Source of the DNA: Bacillota bacterium
Lineage (GTDB): Bacteria > Bacillota_C > Negativicutes > CTSoil-072
Direction of reading: 5' to 3'
Length of the DNA stretch: 9,527 nt
Assembly (NCBI GenBank): GCA_017861495.1
Contig: JAGFXW010000069.1
Coordinates: 1 to 9,527 of the forward strand
This document shows positions 1-6,746 of the stretch, in pieces; the first letter of the stretch is position 1, and each line of letters opens with the position of its first letter. Below the pieces are notes generated by a model. That model had not been told where the DNA came from. It did no database searches and saw only the letters and a list, made by a program, of their open reading frames with translations. The position numbers were made by a program, and so were the translations under genes.

Positions 1-379
1 CGGACCACCCTGCAGCAACGGCTGCCGCACCGATGGTATATTCACAAATCAGAGCCCAACCTACGACGAATGCCACAATTTCTCCCAGCGATGCATAGGC
101 AAAAGTATATGCGCTACCAGCAACCGGCACCATGGCGGATAGTTCGGCGTAAGCCAGCGCGGCAAACGCACAGGCAATACTCGATAAGACGAAAGAAATC
201 ATAATCCCTGGTCCGGCATAATTTGCCGCAGCAACACCTGTAAGTACAAAAATCCCGGTACCAATGACGCACCCAATTCCTAGCAAGACTAAATCCACGG
301 CTCCGAGGGTCTTTTTTAAACCATGCTTTTCGGTTCCTGCAATCATATCTGTGATGTTTTTGGTACGAAACAAGTTCAT
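1..379 (-). CDS. APC-family amino acid permease, N-terminal part (runs off the window)
   Basis: Reading the minus strand from an ATG at 379 gives 126 residues before the left edge of the window. The start is supported by an AAAGGGGGA ribosome site at 386-394. Residues about 27-48 form a first membrane segment carrying GIGCVIGTGIF, the glycine-rich unwound helix that binds substrate in amino acid-polyamine-organocation (APC) transporters. Two further hydrophobic segments follow at about 56-80 and 100-125, with AYAELSAMVPVAGSAY between them, typical of the cationic amino acid transporter/YfnA branch. It should be a cytoplasmic-membrane, cation-coupled amino acid importer of roughly 450-500 residues. 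It lies downstream of a minus-strand -24/-12 promoter and next to a TyrR-like activator and iorAB, so uptake of an aromatic amino acid is a reasonable inference. The family alone does not reveal the substrate. The family assignment is firm; the substrate is not. Confidence 0.9.
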   Translation of the reverse strand, partial: MNLFRTKNITDMIAGTEKHGLKKTLGAVDLVLLGIGCVIGTGIFVLTGVAAANYAGPGIMISFVLSSIACAFAALAYAELSAMVPVAGSAYTFAYASLGEIVAFVVGWALICEYTIGAAAVAAGWS

Positions 380-418
380 TAGTTTTCCCCCTTTCATAAT
401 CCCATCATTGTTATTAAT

Positions 419-432
419 GCTGATAAATCAGC
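419..432. promoter_or_regulatory. 14-bp near-perfect palindrome upstream of the permease
   Basis: GCTGAT-AA-ATCAGC is an inverted repeat with 6-bp arms and a 2-bp centre, about 40 bp before the permease start and 25 bp before its ribosome site. The position suits an operator or a small mRNA structure in the permease leader. No regulator can be named from the sequence. Confidence 0.35.
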
Positions 433-457
433 GGTTTCGATAAATAGCAACTTACGT

Positions 458-481
458 GTCCTCCTGTAATCGCGAGAGGAC
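458..481. repeat. 6-bp inverted repeat in the permease leader
   Basis: GTCCTC at 458-463 and GAGGAC at 476-481 can pair around a 12-nt loop. On the minus strand it lies between the decayed short gene and the permease. No T-run follows on either strand, so it is not an intrinsic terminator. In the minus-strand RNA its GGAGGA arm also looks like a ribosome site, but no open frame of useful length follows it. Confidence 0.3.
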
Positions 482-588
482 TTCCGGTTTTAATGGTAGT
501 AAAACTGAAGCTTAGACGAAATCTTTTGGAAAAAGCAATGGCTTTTTTAAAATATTCTGATAATTATTGAGAATAAGTTCCCCCTGTA

Positions 589-758
589 TTAAAGCATCCA
601 TTCAGGGAACCATGCCTCGCTTTTGTCTTTCTAAGAACCAGCATAAATAACTGCTTTAGTACCATCCGCGTTTGTGTATGTCATTCCGCGTGACAATCAT
701 AAAACATCCGTAAGAGCATCATCCTCAGTTTTGTAGATTGATTAAAAATTTCCATCAT
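589..758 (-). pseudogene. Decayed short gene of unknown function between the sigma-54 promoter and the permease
   Basis: On the minus strand an excellent GGGAGGAG ribosome site (763-770 region) precedes an ATG at 758. This opens only a 25-codon frame, MMEIFNQSTKLRMMLLRM and on to a stop at 681-683. A second frame that overlaps it continues with protein-like composition through two stop codons: EDDALTDVL, stop, LSRGMTYTNADGTKAVIYAG, stop, KDKSEAWFPEWML, then TAA at 589-591. A strong translation start followed by a readable but shifted and interrupted frame suggests a gene of about 55 codons broken by a frameshift and nonsense mutations. I do not recognise the family. Alternatively the 25-codon peptide is real (a leader peptide for the permease) and the second frame is chance. 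Confidence 0.4.
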
Positions 759-813
759 AAAATCTCCTCCCATTTGATTATTTAGACTATAATCAAGCCT
801 GTTGTACTTTATC

Positions 814-830
814 TGCAATTATTATGCCAA
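814..830 (-). promoter_or_regulatory. -24/-12 (sigma-54) promoter for the permease transcript
   Basis: On the minus strand the bases read TTGGCAT, AATAA, TTGCA. The GG of the -24 box (827-828) and the GC of the -12 box (815-816) have the obligatory 12-bp step between first bases. It matches the TTGGCACG-N4-TTGCW consensus except for AT in place of CG after GGC-A. Initiation is expected near 803-804, about 35 bp before the ribosome site of the decayed short gene. It would serve that gene and the permease, and needs an activator bound upstream, i.e. at higher coordinates. Confidence 0.7.
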
Positions 831-945
831 TCCTTTGGTGGAGAACTTAATGTTGATTGCATTTTTAGTCCTTTGAAAGAAGCAATTAATGAGGCAAGTT
901 CCGAAGCTGCAACTTTATCAAGCTACATATTTTTCATCACTTGAA

Positions 946-985
946 AACTTTTGTTGACAACTTTTTGCATTAGTGATAACTTTTG
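946..985. promoter_or_regulatory. Three AACTTTTG-type repeats, candidate activator sites
   Basis: AACTTTTG (946-953), AACTTTTTG (959-967) and AACTTTTG (978-985) lie in direct orientation within 40 bp. They stand about 120-160 bp upstream of the minus-strand -24/-12 promoter, the usual distance for enhancer sites of sigma-54 activators. They also lie about 70-110 bp before the activator gene itself, so binding could both activate the permease transcript and control the activator's own expression. This is inference from position and repetition only. Confidence 0.3.
954..982 (+). promoter_or_regulatory. Possible sigma-70-type promoter of the activator gene
   Basis: A perfect TTGACA stands at 954-959. 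With a 17-bp spacer the -10 position (977-982) reads TAACTT, a weak match to TATAAT. It lies about 75 bp before the chosen ATG. The -35 box overlaps the small palindrome GTTGACAAC and the AACTTTTG repeats, which would fit autoregulation. The weak -10 keeps confidence low. Confidence 0.3.
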
Positions 986-1056
986 TAATAAATAATATTA
1001 ATCATTTACCAAAAATGCAGCTTTACTTGAATTATACTCAAACGGAAGAAGGGACT

Positions 1057-2688
1057 ATGGTGAGTTTAAAGAAACATATTATTGAAATCGAGTTTAAGGA
1101 CCGTCTCGGATTTGCGTATGAAATACTTGAACCTTTTGAAAAACACCTGATTAATAAATCGAACTTGGAAATACTCCCCCAAAAAGGAAAGATGGTTGTA
1201 GCTGTTAAGTTTCATTGTAGTACTGATATTCAATTTAACCAAGTAATAACGGAACTTGCTACAGTAAAGGGAGTTGTCTCTGTCACATCTCGTGATTATA
1301 TGCCTTACGAAAAAAAAGAGCGCCGGTTACAGATCATCCTTAATTCAGTCAGCGAAGGCGTTATCGCCATTGACGAAGACGGTACCGTGGAACATATAAA
1401 TGATATGGCTTGTCGTATATTTTCTTGTTCTCATGACGAGGTTATCAATCGGTCGGCTGAAGCATTATTCCCTCCGGAATCTCCAATATTTACAACCTTA
1501 AAGTCTGGCCATCCCTTTAGTAATAAAGAACAGAGAATCTGTACCGCTAATAAAGGCATTCACTTTTTTATCAGTTGTATACCTATCCTTGATTTTGAAG
1601 GAACAACAAATTTTGGTGTTGTAGCTACAATTAAAGACTACCAACAAGTTGAAGAGATCACTTTGAAGCTTACTAAAAAAAAGAACGTCGTTACTTTTGA
1701 AAACATTATTCAACAAAATTCAAAAATGAAAGCACTAATTGAAACCGCTAAAGTTGTGGCCAAAGGAACTTCGTCTATCTTGATACGCGGCGACAGTGGA
1801 ACAGGTAAGGAATTGTTCGCAAAGGCCATTCACACGGAAAGCAACAGATGCAGCGCGCCGTTTATTGCTATTAATTGCGGCGCGTTACCTGACACTCTTT
1901 TGGAAAGCGAACTATTTGGCTACGAGCCGGGCACTTTTACCGGAGCAACTAAAAGCGGAAAAAAAGGACTGTTTGAACAAGCAACTACCGGCACTATTTT
2001 TCTTGATGAAATAGGAGAAGTATCACGACAAATGCAAGTAAGTTTGTTACGTGTATTACAAGAGCATACTATCCGGAAAGTCGGCGGCGATAAAGACATT
2101 CCTGTTGACGTACGCATCATAGCCGCTACGAATAGGAACTTGGAAGATATGATGCGACAGGGATTGTTCCGTGAAGATCTCTATTATCGACTCAATGTTA
2201 TTCCGTTGAATATTCCGCCTCTCCGCGAACGAAAAGAAGACATTCAATTAATTGCTCAACACCTTATACGCAAACTTTGTTTAAAGTTAGGCAAACCGGA
2301 AAAATATTTGACTAAAGAAAGCATTACATTTCTATTAGCCTTTGATTACCCTGGTAATGTGCGACAGTTGGAGAATATGTTAGAATTGGCTGTTAATCTT
2401 GAGCAAACGGAAAAAATACAGCTAAATCATTTTACCGATAATCTCAACTTGCAACCAGGCACTGCATTGATAAATAACAACAGTGTTATATCGGACATAA
2501 AAATTCCGGCACCCGTTAACGATAATTGGCCACCGCTAAAAGAGATCATTCGCGAAGTGGAAAAACAAATCATTGTTAAAGTTATGCAAAAAAATTCTTC
2601 ATCCCGAAAAGCAGGAAATGTACTGGGAGTTTCGAATACTACCATCTTAAAAAAAATAAAGAAATACGGTATCGTTTTCCCAGCATAA
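1057..2688 (+). CDS. TyrR-like sigma-54-dependent transcriptional activator (ACT-PAS-AAA+-HTH)
   Basis: A 543-residue enhancer-binding protein. Residues about 1-82 form an ACT-like ligand domain and 88-200 a PAS domain. Residues 215-450 form the AAA+ sigma-54 interaction module: Walker A GDSGTGKE at 245-252, Walker B LDEIGE at 316-321, arginine-finger segment FREDLYYRLN at 371-380, sensor II YPGNVRQLEN at 431-440. About 492-540 is a TyrR-type helix-turn-helix (SSRKAGNVLGVSNTTILKKI). ACT plus PAS plus this HTH is the TyrR layout, whose members respond to aromatic amino acids. The loop that contacts sigma-54 reads GTFTGA (292-297) rather than the usual GAFTGA. I chose the ATG at 1057, just after GGAAGAAGGG; a GTG at 973 would extend the frame by 28 residues but lies inside the likely promoter. 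Two -24/-12 promoters flank the gene, upstream on the minus strand and downstream on the plus strand, so it most likely activates the permease and iorAB. Confidence 0.92.
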   Translation: MVSLKKHIIEIEFKDRLGFAYEILEPFEKHLINKSNLEILPQKGKMVVAVKFHCSTDIQFNQVITELATVKGVVSVTSRDYMPYEKKERRLQIILNSVSEGVIAIDEDGTVEHINDMACRIFSCSHDEVINRSAEALFPPESPIFTTLKSGHPFSNKEQRICTANKGIHFFISCIPILDFEGTTNFGVVATIKDYQQVEEITLKLTKKKNVVTFENIIQQNSKMKALIETAKVVAKGTSSILIRGDSGTGKELFAKAIHTESNRCSAPFIAINCGALPDTLLESELFGYEPGTFTGATKSGKKGLFEQATTGTIFLDEIGEVSRQMQVSLLRVLQEHTIRKVGGDKDIPVDVRIIAATNRNLEDMMRQGLFREDLYYRLNVIPLNIPPLRERKEDIQLIAQHLIRKLCLKLGKPEKYLTKESITFLLAFDYPGNVRQLENMLELAVNLEQTEKIQLNHFTDNLNLQPGTALINNNSVISDIKIPAPVNDNWPPLKEIIREVEKQIIVKVMQKNSSSRKAGNVLGVSNTTILKKIKKYGIVFPA

Positions 2689-2736
2689 TAAGGCGGTACT
2701 AGATAATAATTTTAATCAGCACCACCCGTGTCTAAT

Positions 2737-2866
2737 GTGTGGTTTGTTTTATACCATCAACCAACGCGTTGGAGGGCTTTATCGAATGCTGCGCAAGGTA
2801 TACCAAAACCAAGACGATTTACCCGACAGATGACGCTGTCAGATAAACTGTTTTCCTTTGTGACCA
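2737..2866 (+). pseudogene. Remnant of an IS256/Mutator-type transposase C-terminus
   Basis: Between the activator and iorA, the three plus-strand frames together spell the end of an IS256-family transposase. FYTIN and then NALEGF correspond to the usual YTTNAIEGF; GLYRMLRKV continues in another frame; TKTKTIYPTDDAVR follows in a third. The family motif runs as TNA-x-EGFNRxLRKVTKTKxxxPTDDA. The reading needs at least two small indels and is interrupted by stops, so it cannot be functional. Only about 40 codons survive, with no clear terminal repeats. The assignment comes from recalled family sequence, not from a search. Confidence 0.6.
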
Positions 2867-2869
2867 TTT

Positions 2870-2940
2870 AAATCACCTTTCCTTTCGTTATAATTCTGAC
2901 TTGAACACCTATATTATAACGGAAAGGTGATTTTTTTTTT
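2870..2940 (+). terminator. Strong rho-independent terminator between the activator and iorA
   Basis: The left arm (2870-2893) begins AAATCACCTTTCC and ends CGTTATAA. The right arm (2914-2933) is TTATAACGGAAAGGTGATTT. They pair over about 20 bp apart from a 4-nt bulge (TTTC, 2883-2886), with a 20-nt loop, and a run of ten T's (2931-2940) follows directly. It would stop read-through from the activator gene 30 bp before the iorA -24 box, so iorAB depend on their own sigma-54 promoter. Confidence 0.85.
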
Positions 2941-2970
2941 GTTTCAGCCAAGTTTCGCATGATTTTTCAT

Positions 2971-2987
2971 TTGGCACGCAAATTGCT
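2971..2987 (+). promoter_or_regulatory. -24/-12 (sigma-54) promoter of iorAB
   Basis: TTGGCACG (2971-2978), four bases, then TTGCT (2983-2987) matches the sigma-54 consensus TTGGCACG-N4-TTGCW at every defined base. The GG (2973-2974) and GC (2985-2986) have the required 12-bp step. Initiation is expected near 2997-2998, giving a short leader of about 28 nt before the iorA start. The adjacent enhancer-binding protein is the obvious activator. Confidence 0.9.
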
Positions 2988-3025
2988 TATATATTAACTG
3001 GAATGTATTTAAGGAGGTATTCATT

Positions 3026-4795
3026 ATGAAAAGTTTAATGTCTGGAAACGAAGCAATTGCCCGTGGCGCTTATGAAGCCGGCGTACTGGTAGCTTCCGCT
3101 TATCCGGGAACACCCAGCACCGAGATTATGGAGAATTTTTCGAAATTCGACGGTGTTCATGCTGAGTGGGCGGTTAATGAAAAGGTTGCCTGTGAAGTTG
3201 CTGCCGGTGCTTCCATCCGTGGTGCAAGAAGTTTCGCCGCTATGAAACATGTGGGCCTTAATGTGGCAGCCGATGCCTTTATGTCCTATGCTTACCATGA
3301 AACCAATGGCGGCATAGTTATAATTACTGCCGACGAACCAGGCATGTATTCCTCACAGAATGAACAGGATAACAGATATTACGCCCTTTTTGGCAAAGTA
3401 GCTTTAATTGAGCCAACCAATTCTCAGGAATGTCTTGATTACATGAAATATGCCTTCGAAATCAGCGAAACCTTTAAAACCCCAGTTTTATTCAGAGTAA
3501 CGACCAGAATCTGTCATTCCAAATCTGTTGTGGAAATTGCGGAAAGAAAGGTTTTCCCACTGAAAGAATTTGTAAAAGACTTAAAACAACGCCTCATGGT
3601 CCCTGCAAATTCTAAAATGCGACATCCTATAATTGAGGAACAGCGCCTTGCAGCATTAAGAAGATATTCTAATACCTGCCTATTAAACACCGTAGAAATC
3701 AACGATACAAAAATCGGTATTATTGCCAACGGGGTGTCGTATCAATATGCGAAAGAAGTACTTGGCAACGGCGCTTCTTACTTAAAATTAGGGATGACAA
3801 ATCCATTACCTGACAAAATGATCAAAAATTTTGCCGCAAAAGTGGAAAAACTTTATGTTATTGAAGAAAATGACCCCTTTATGGAAACCCAAATCAAAGC
3901 CATGGGCATTGATTGCATCGGTAAAGATTTATTCCCTGCTTTCTGGGAATTTTCACCAGAATTAATCCGTGAAAAAATATTGGGTGCTACCGCCGAACCA
4001 ACATACACGACAGATGCTAAAGCACCTTTAAGACCCCCTGTACTTTGCGCCGGTTGCCCTCACAGAGGCTTCTTTTTCGAACTTGGGAAATATAAGGACA
4101 AGATATATTTCAACGGCGATATCGGATGCTATTCCCTTGGCGCCGGCGGTACGTTAAATGCTTTGGATTCCCTGATATGTATGGGTGCTTCTATTTCGGC
4201 TGCGCACGGGTTCCAGAAGGCTACGATGCTGAGCAAGGCAACTACTTATCAAAAAGTTTTTGGTATTATTGGTGATTCTACTTTTTTCCATTCGGGGATT
4301 ACAGGCTTACTCAACTCCGTTTACAATAATGTACCTTTCACCACCGTCATTTTGGATAACAGCATCACGGGTATGACAGGACATCAGGAAAATCCGGGCA
4401 GCGGAAAAACAATTAAAGGCGAGGTTGCACCTGCCGCGGATATCCCTTGCATTTGCCGCGCATGCGGTATCAAAGAAGAAAATATTATTATTGTTGACCC
4501 TTATGATTTAGAGGCTTCCAAAGCAGCCATTAAACGCGGTTATGAAGCAACAGAGCATTTTGTTATCATTACAAAAAGGCCTTGTGCTTTATTGAAGCCT
4601 GTTATTAAGCAAAGAGCAAAGTTAAAATGCCAGGTGAATCCAAACAAGTGCGTAACCTGTAAAAAATGTCTAAAATCCGGTTGTCCGGCACTTCAGTTAG
4701 GCGAAAAAGTTTCTATTGACGGAGAAAGCTGTAACGGTTGCACTGTTTGTTTGCAAATTTGTCCAGTTCATGCGATAGAAAAGGTTGGTGAATAA
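3026..4795 (+). CDS. iorA: Indolepyruvate:ferredoxin oxidoreductase, alpha subunit
   Basis: Cytoplasmic thiamine-diphosphate and iron-sulfur enzyme subunit, 589 residues, close to the family's usual length. With IorB it oxidatively decarboxylates aryl-pyruvates (from tryptophan, phenylalanine and tyrosine) with CoA to aryl-acetyl-CoA and CO2, reducing ferredoxin. The N-terminal pyrimidine-binding part carries YPGTPSTE (26-33). The core has CAGCPHRG (341-348) and the cofactor-binding motif GDSTFFHSG starting at 416, with NN at 434-435. The C-terminus is a bacterial-type ferredoxin domain with two cysteine sets: C542, C545, C548, C553-Pro and C569, C572, C575, C579-Pro, fitting two [4Fe-4S] clusters. 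An AAGGAGGT ribosome site (3011-3018) fixes the start. The gene follows a sigma-54 promoter and is tightly coupled to iorB, one base downstream. The enzyme family is certain; the preferred aryl-pyruvate is not visible. Confidence 0.96.
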   Translation: MKSLMSGNEAIARGAYEAGVLVASAYPGTPSTEIMENFSKFDGVHAEWAVNEKVACEVAAGASIRGARSFAAMKHVGLNVAADAFMSYAYHETNGGIVIITADEPGMYSSQNEQDNRYYALFGKVALIEPTNSQECLDYMKYAFEISETFKTPVLFRVTTRICHSKSVVEIAERKVFPLKEFVKDLKQRLMVPANSKMRHPIIEEQRLAALRRYSNTCLLNTVEINDTKIGIIANGVSYQYAKEVLGNGASYLKLGMTNPLPDKMIKNFAAKVEKLYVIEENDPFMETQIKAMGIDCIGKDLFPAFWEFSPELIREKILGATAEPTYTTDAKAPLRPPVLCAGCPHRGFFFELGKYKDKIYFNGDIGCYSLGAGGTLNALDSLICMGASISAAHGFQKATMLSKATTYQKVFGIIGDSTFFHSGITGLLNSVYNNVPFTTVILDNSITGMTGHQENPGSGKTIKGEVAPAADIPCICRACGIKEENIIIVDPYDLEASKAAIKRGYEATEHFVIITKRPCALLKPVIKQRAKLKCQVNPNKCVTCKKCLKSGCPALQLGEKVSIDGESCNGCTVCLQICPVHAIEKVGE

Positions 4796-4796
4796 T

Positions 4797-5375
4797 ATGT
4801 CAGAGGTAAAAAACATTTTTTTAATTGGCGTAGGCGGACAGGGAACAATCTTAACCTCTAAAATACTTTCCAAAGGCTTTTTGGAAAATGGTTATGATGT
4901 AAAAATGGCAGAAATTCATGGTATGAGCCAAAGAGGCGGTACTGTGACTACTCAAATTAGATATGGAAAAAAAGTCTTTTCGCCTGTTATTGAAAAGGGA
5001 ACTGCAGATATTATCGTTGCCTTTGAAAAAAGCGAGGCATTACGATATGTGGACTACTTGAAAAAAGGTGGCAGCCTCGTTATTAATAATTATGAGATTC
5101 AACCTTATACTGTTGCCGTAGGAATGTCCTCCTATCCGGAAAATGTGTTGGAAACCTACAAGGCCTTGGTAAAGGATGTCCTTATTATTGATGCTTTTCA
5201 AATTGCCAAAGAACTTGGCAACACTAAATGCATGAATGTTGTATTATTGGGCGCTCTTGTTAAAATGTTAAAGCTTGATCATATTGACTGGAAAAAGCTA
5301 ATTTCCGAAATAGTGCCGGAAAAGGCGGTGGCGCTTAATATCAATGCTTTTGAAAAAGGTTATAAAAACAATTAA
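4797..5375 (+). CDS. iorB: Indolepyruvate:ferredoxin oxidoreductase, beta subunit
   Basis: The gamma-domain partner of IorA, 192 residues, a normal length for the family. It opens with a nucleotide-binding-like GVGGQGTILTSKIL stretch (residues 11-24), followed by EIHGMSQRGGTVTTQIRYG, the signature of the 2-oxoacid:acceptor oxidoreductase gamma/IorB family. The ATG at 4797 lies one base after the iorA stop and has an AAGGTTGG-like site before it, so I prefer it to a TTG at 4785 that would overlap iorA. The gene is translationally coupled to iorA. Its stop codon TAA (5373-5375) meets the 3' end of an antisense group IIC intron, and the final A appears to be intron sequence. The protein ends FEKGYKNN, which looks natural, so the insertion probably did not damage it. 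Confidence 0.95.
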   Translation: MSEVKNIFLIGVGGQGTILTSKILSKGFLENGYDVKMAEIHGMSQRGGTVTTQIRYGKKVFSPVIEKGTADIIVAFEKSEALRYVDYLKKGGSLVINNYEIQPYTVAVGMSSYPENVLETYKALVKDVLIIDAFQIAKELGNTKCMNVVLLGALVKMLKLDHIDWKKLISEIVPEKAVALNINAFEKGYKNN

Positions 5376-5417
5376 TCGAGTAGGAGGTCATCCATTATTT
5401 GAATGACCGACCTCTCA
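5375..5417 (-). mobile_element. Domain VI and 3' end of the host group IIC intron (separated fragment)
   Basis: Read on the minus strand this begins TGAGAGGTCGG and forms a hairpin from GGTCAT and ATGACC. It ends CCTACTCGAT, the standard 3' end of group IIC introns, with the branch-point A in CTACTCGAT. It fits the bases expected immediately after the domain V found at 7263-7299: joining 7263 to 5417 gives CACGGTGGTG followed by TGAGAGGTCGG, the sequence I recall for Oceanobacillus-type IIC introns. The fragment has been cut off from its intron by the insertion of the second intron (5418-7262). Confidence 0.85.
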
Positions 5418-5450
5418 GTCGAGTAGCCCACAGGAATTTCACCTGTGGGC
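5418..5450 (-). ncRNA. Domain VI of the nested intron with branch-point A
   Basis: The minus strand reads GCCCACAGG, a 7-nt loop (TGAAATT), then CCTGTGGGC, a perfect 9-bp stem (5426-5434 with 5442-5450). The intron end TACTCGAC follows. The A of CTAC, seven bases from the 3' end, is the expected bulged branch-point nucleotide for lariat formation. Confidence 0.75.
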
Positions 5451-5457
5451 TCTCACG

Positions 5458-5491
5458 GAACCGTACGTGAACCTCTCGATTCATACGGCTC
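5458..5491 (-). ncRNA. Domain V catalytic hairpin of the nested intron
   Basis: Exactly 34 nt on the minus strand, opening GAGCCGTATG and closing CACGTACGGTTC, the canonical group II domain V outline with its paired ends GAGCCGTA/TACGGTTC and an AGC-type catalytic triad near the 5' end. It sits 8 nt after the maturase stop region and just before domain VI, in the right order for a functional intron. Confidence 0.88.
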
Positions 5492-5498
5492 CTATCAT

Positions 5499-6746
5499 TC
5501 AACCGTTAGATAGACGATATCCGAGGGTCCAATGTGGAAACATATTGGGCTCTCTTTTTGCAAGTTCTGCCAGCCATTTTTCAGCCTTTTTGCGATGACC
5601 TCTAAACCTCTTGTATTTGCACATTGCCCATTTGACCAATCGCCGGTTTAGACAGTCGAGTGCATATTTTACAGCAGATGGATTATATTTTGTGAAATAG
5701 TTAAGCCATCCTCGAATAATCGGATTTATCCTTTCCGCTATCATTGCAATTTTACTACCTGTAGAGTTGTGTATTCGGATTGCTTTTATCTTATCTCTAA
5801 AGGCTTTTGCCGACTTCTTGCTTACAGACGGCAAGAAATTGAACTTTAATCTCCCCAGTCGGTCTTTTATGAATATCCTCCGGAAAGTGTAGCCTAAAAA
5901 GTCAAACTCCGTGTTTGGATATTCCTTTTTCCGGTCTTTATCTTGGCAGTAAACAATTTTTGTTTTCAGCGGATGCAATTCGAGTCTGCATTCTCCTAGG
6001 CGTTGCTTGAGTTGCCCCAGTATTTCTTCTGCTTCCATTTCCGTCTCGCAGTGGATAATTGCATCATCTGCATAGCGTTCAAACGGTGCATGTGGATTTG
6101 TCCTTACCATCCACATGTCAAATGCATAATGCAAGAACAGATTTGCGAGCACAGGACTAATCACCCCGCCTTGTGGCGTCCCGCTTTTCCGTTCGACCAT
6201 GCGTCCTTCGGAATCCACAAAGGGTGCTTTTAGCCATCTTTCTATGTACATCAGTATCCATGGCTCTCTTGCGTGCTTTCGTACCGCCTTCATCAGCAGT
6301 GTATGGTCGATGTTATCGAATAAGCCTTTGATGTCAAACTCTATGACATAATCATATTGCCAGCATCTTTTCCTCGCTTGCCCAATTGCATCTATAGCTG
6401 ACTTATTGGGTCGATATCCATAAGAGTCTTCATGGAAGATGGGCTCTATCTTCGGTTCCAAGTACATCTTTACTACCATTTTGGCAACCCTGTCGCCAAC
6501 TGTTGGAATGCCAAGCCCTCGCCTTCCGCCAGATTTCTTAGGTATTTCAACCAGCTTTACCGGCGGAGGAAAATAGCTTCCAGAACTCATCCTGTTCCAG
6601 ATTTTGTACAGGTTCCCTTTGAGATCATCTTCAAAGCCCTTTAGGTCTTGACCGTCAATCCCTGCACTTCCTCTGTTAGCCTTGACTCTCTTAAATGCTG
6701 ACATTACAGCCGTCTTGGGAATATCGTACGGTTTGCTCTCTACCAT
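5499..6746 (-). CDS. ltrA: Group II intron-encoded reverse transcriptase/maturase, RmInt1-like
   Basis: An intact 415-residue protein that helps its own intron splice and copies it into new DNA sites. Reverse-transcriptase blocks are present in order: KANRGSAGIDG (22-32), the finger segment with IPKKSGGRRGLGIPTVGDRV, SYGYRPNKSAIDAI (108-121), FDIKGLFDNIDH (137-148), GTPQGGVISPVLANLF (189-204), the catalytic YADD (225-228), and FDFLGYTFRR (281-290). The maturase/thumb region follows, with INPIIRGWLNYFTKYN (340-355) and KWAMCKYKRFRG. There is no HNH endonuclease at the C-terminus, as in the RmInt1/class D group. An AGGAGG site at 6751-6756 is five bases before the ATG at 6746; a TTG at 6749 is too close to the site. 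It lies in domain IV of the intron 5418-7262. I see no disabling mutation. Confidence 0.93.
   Translation of the reverse strand: MVESKPYDIPKTAVMSAFKRVKANRGSAGIDGQDLKGFEDDLKGNLYKIWNRMSSGSYFPPPVKLVEIPKKSGGRRGLGIPTVGDRVAKMVVKMYLEPKIEPIFHEDSYGYRPNKSAIDAIGQARKRCWQYDYVIEFDIKGLFDNIDHTLLMKAVRKHAREPWILMYIERWLKAPFVDSEGRMVERKSGTPQGGVISPVLANLFLHYAFDMWMVRTNPHAPFERYADDAIIHCETEMEAEEILGQLKQRLGECRLELHPLKTKIVYCQDKDRKKEYPNTEFDFLGYTFRRIFIKDRLGRLKFNFLPSVSKKSAKAFRDKIKAIRIHNSTGSKIAMIAERINPIIRGWLNYFTKYNPSAVKYALDCLNRRLVKWAMCKYKRFRGHRKKAEKWLAELAKREPNMFPHWTLGYRLSNG

Noticed and set aside
458..481. Hairpin as terminator or T-box-like attenuator of the permease
   Set aside because: Only six pairs, no T-run, and no T-box specifier or T-box sequence visible nearby.
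973..1056. Upstream GTG start extending the activator by 28 residues
   Set aside because: It lies inside the TTGACA promoter region, lacks a ribosome site, and its residues do not resemble an ACT domain start. The ATG at 1057 follows GGAAGAAGGG.
4785..4796. TTG start for iorB overlapping the iorA end
   Set aside because: The ATG one base after the iorA stop gives the family's usual N-terminus just before the GVGGQG motif.
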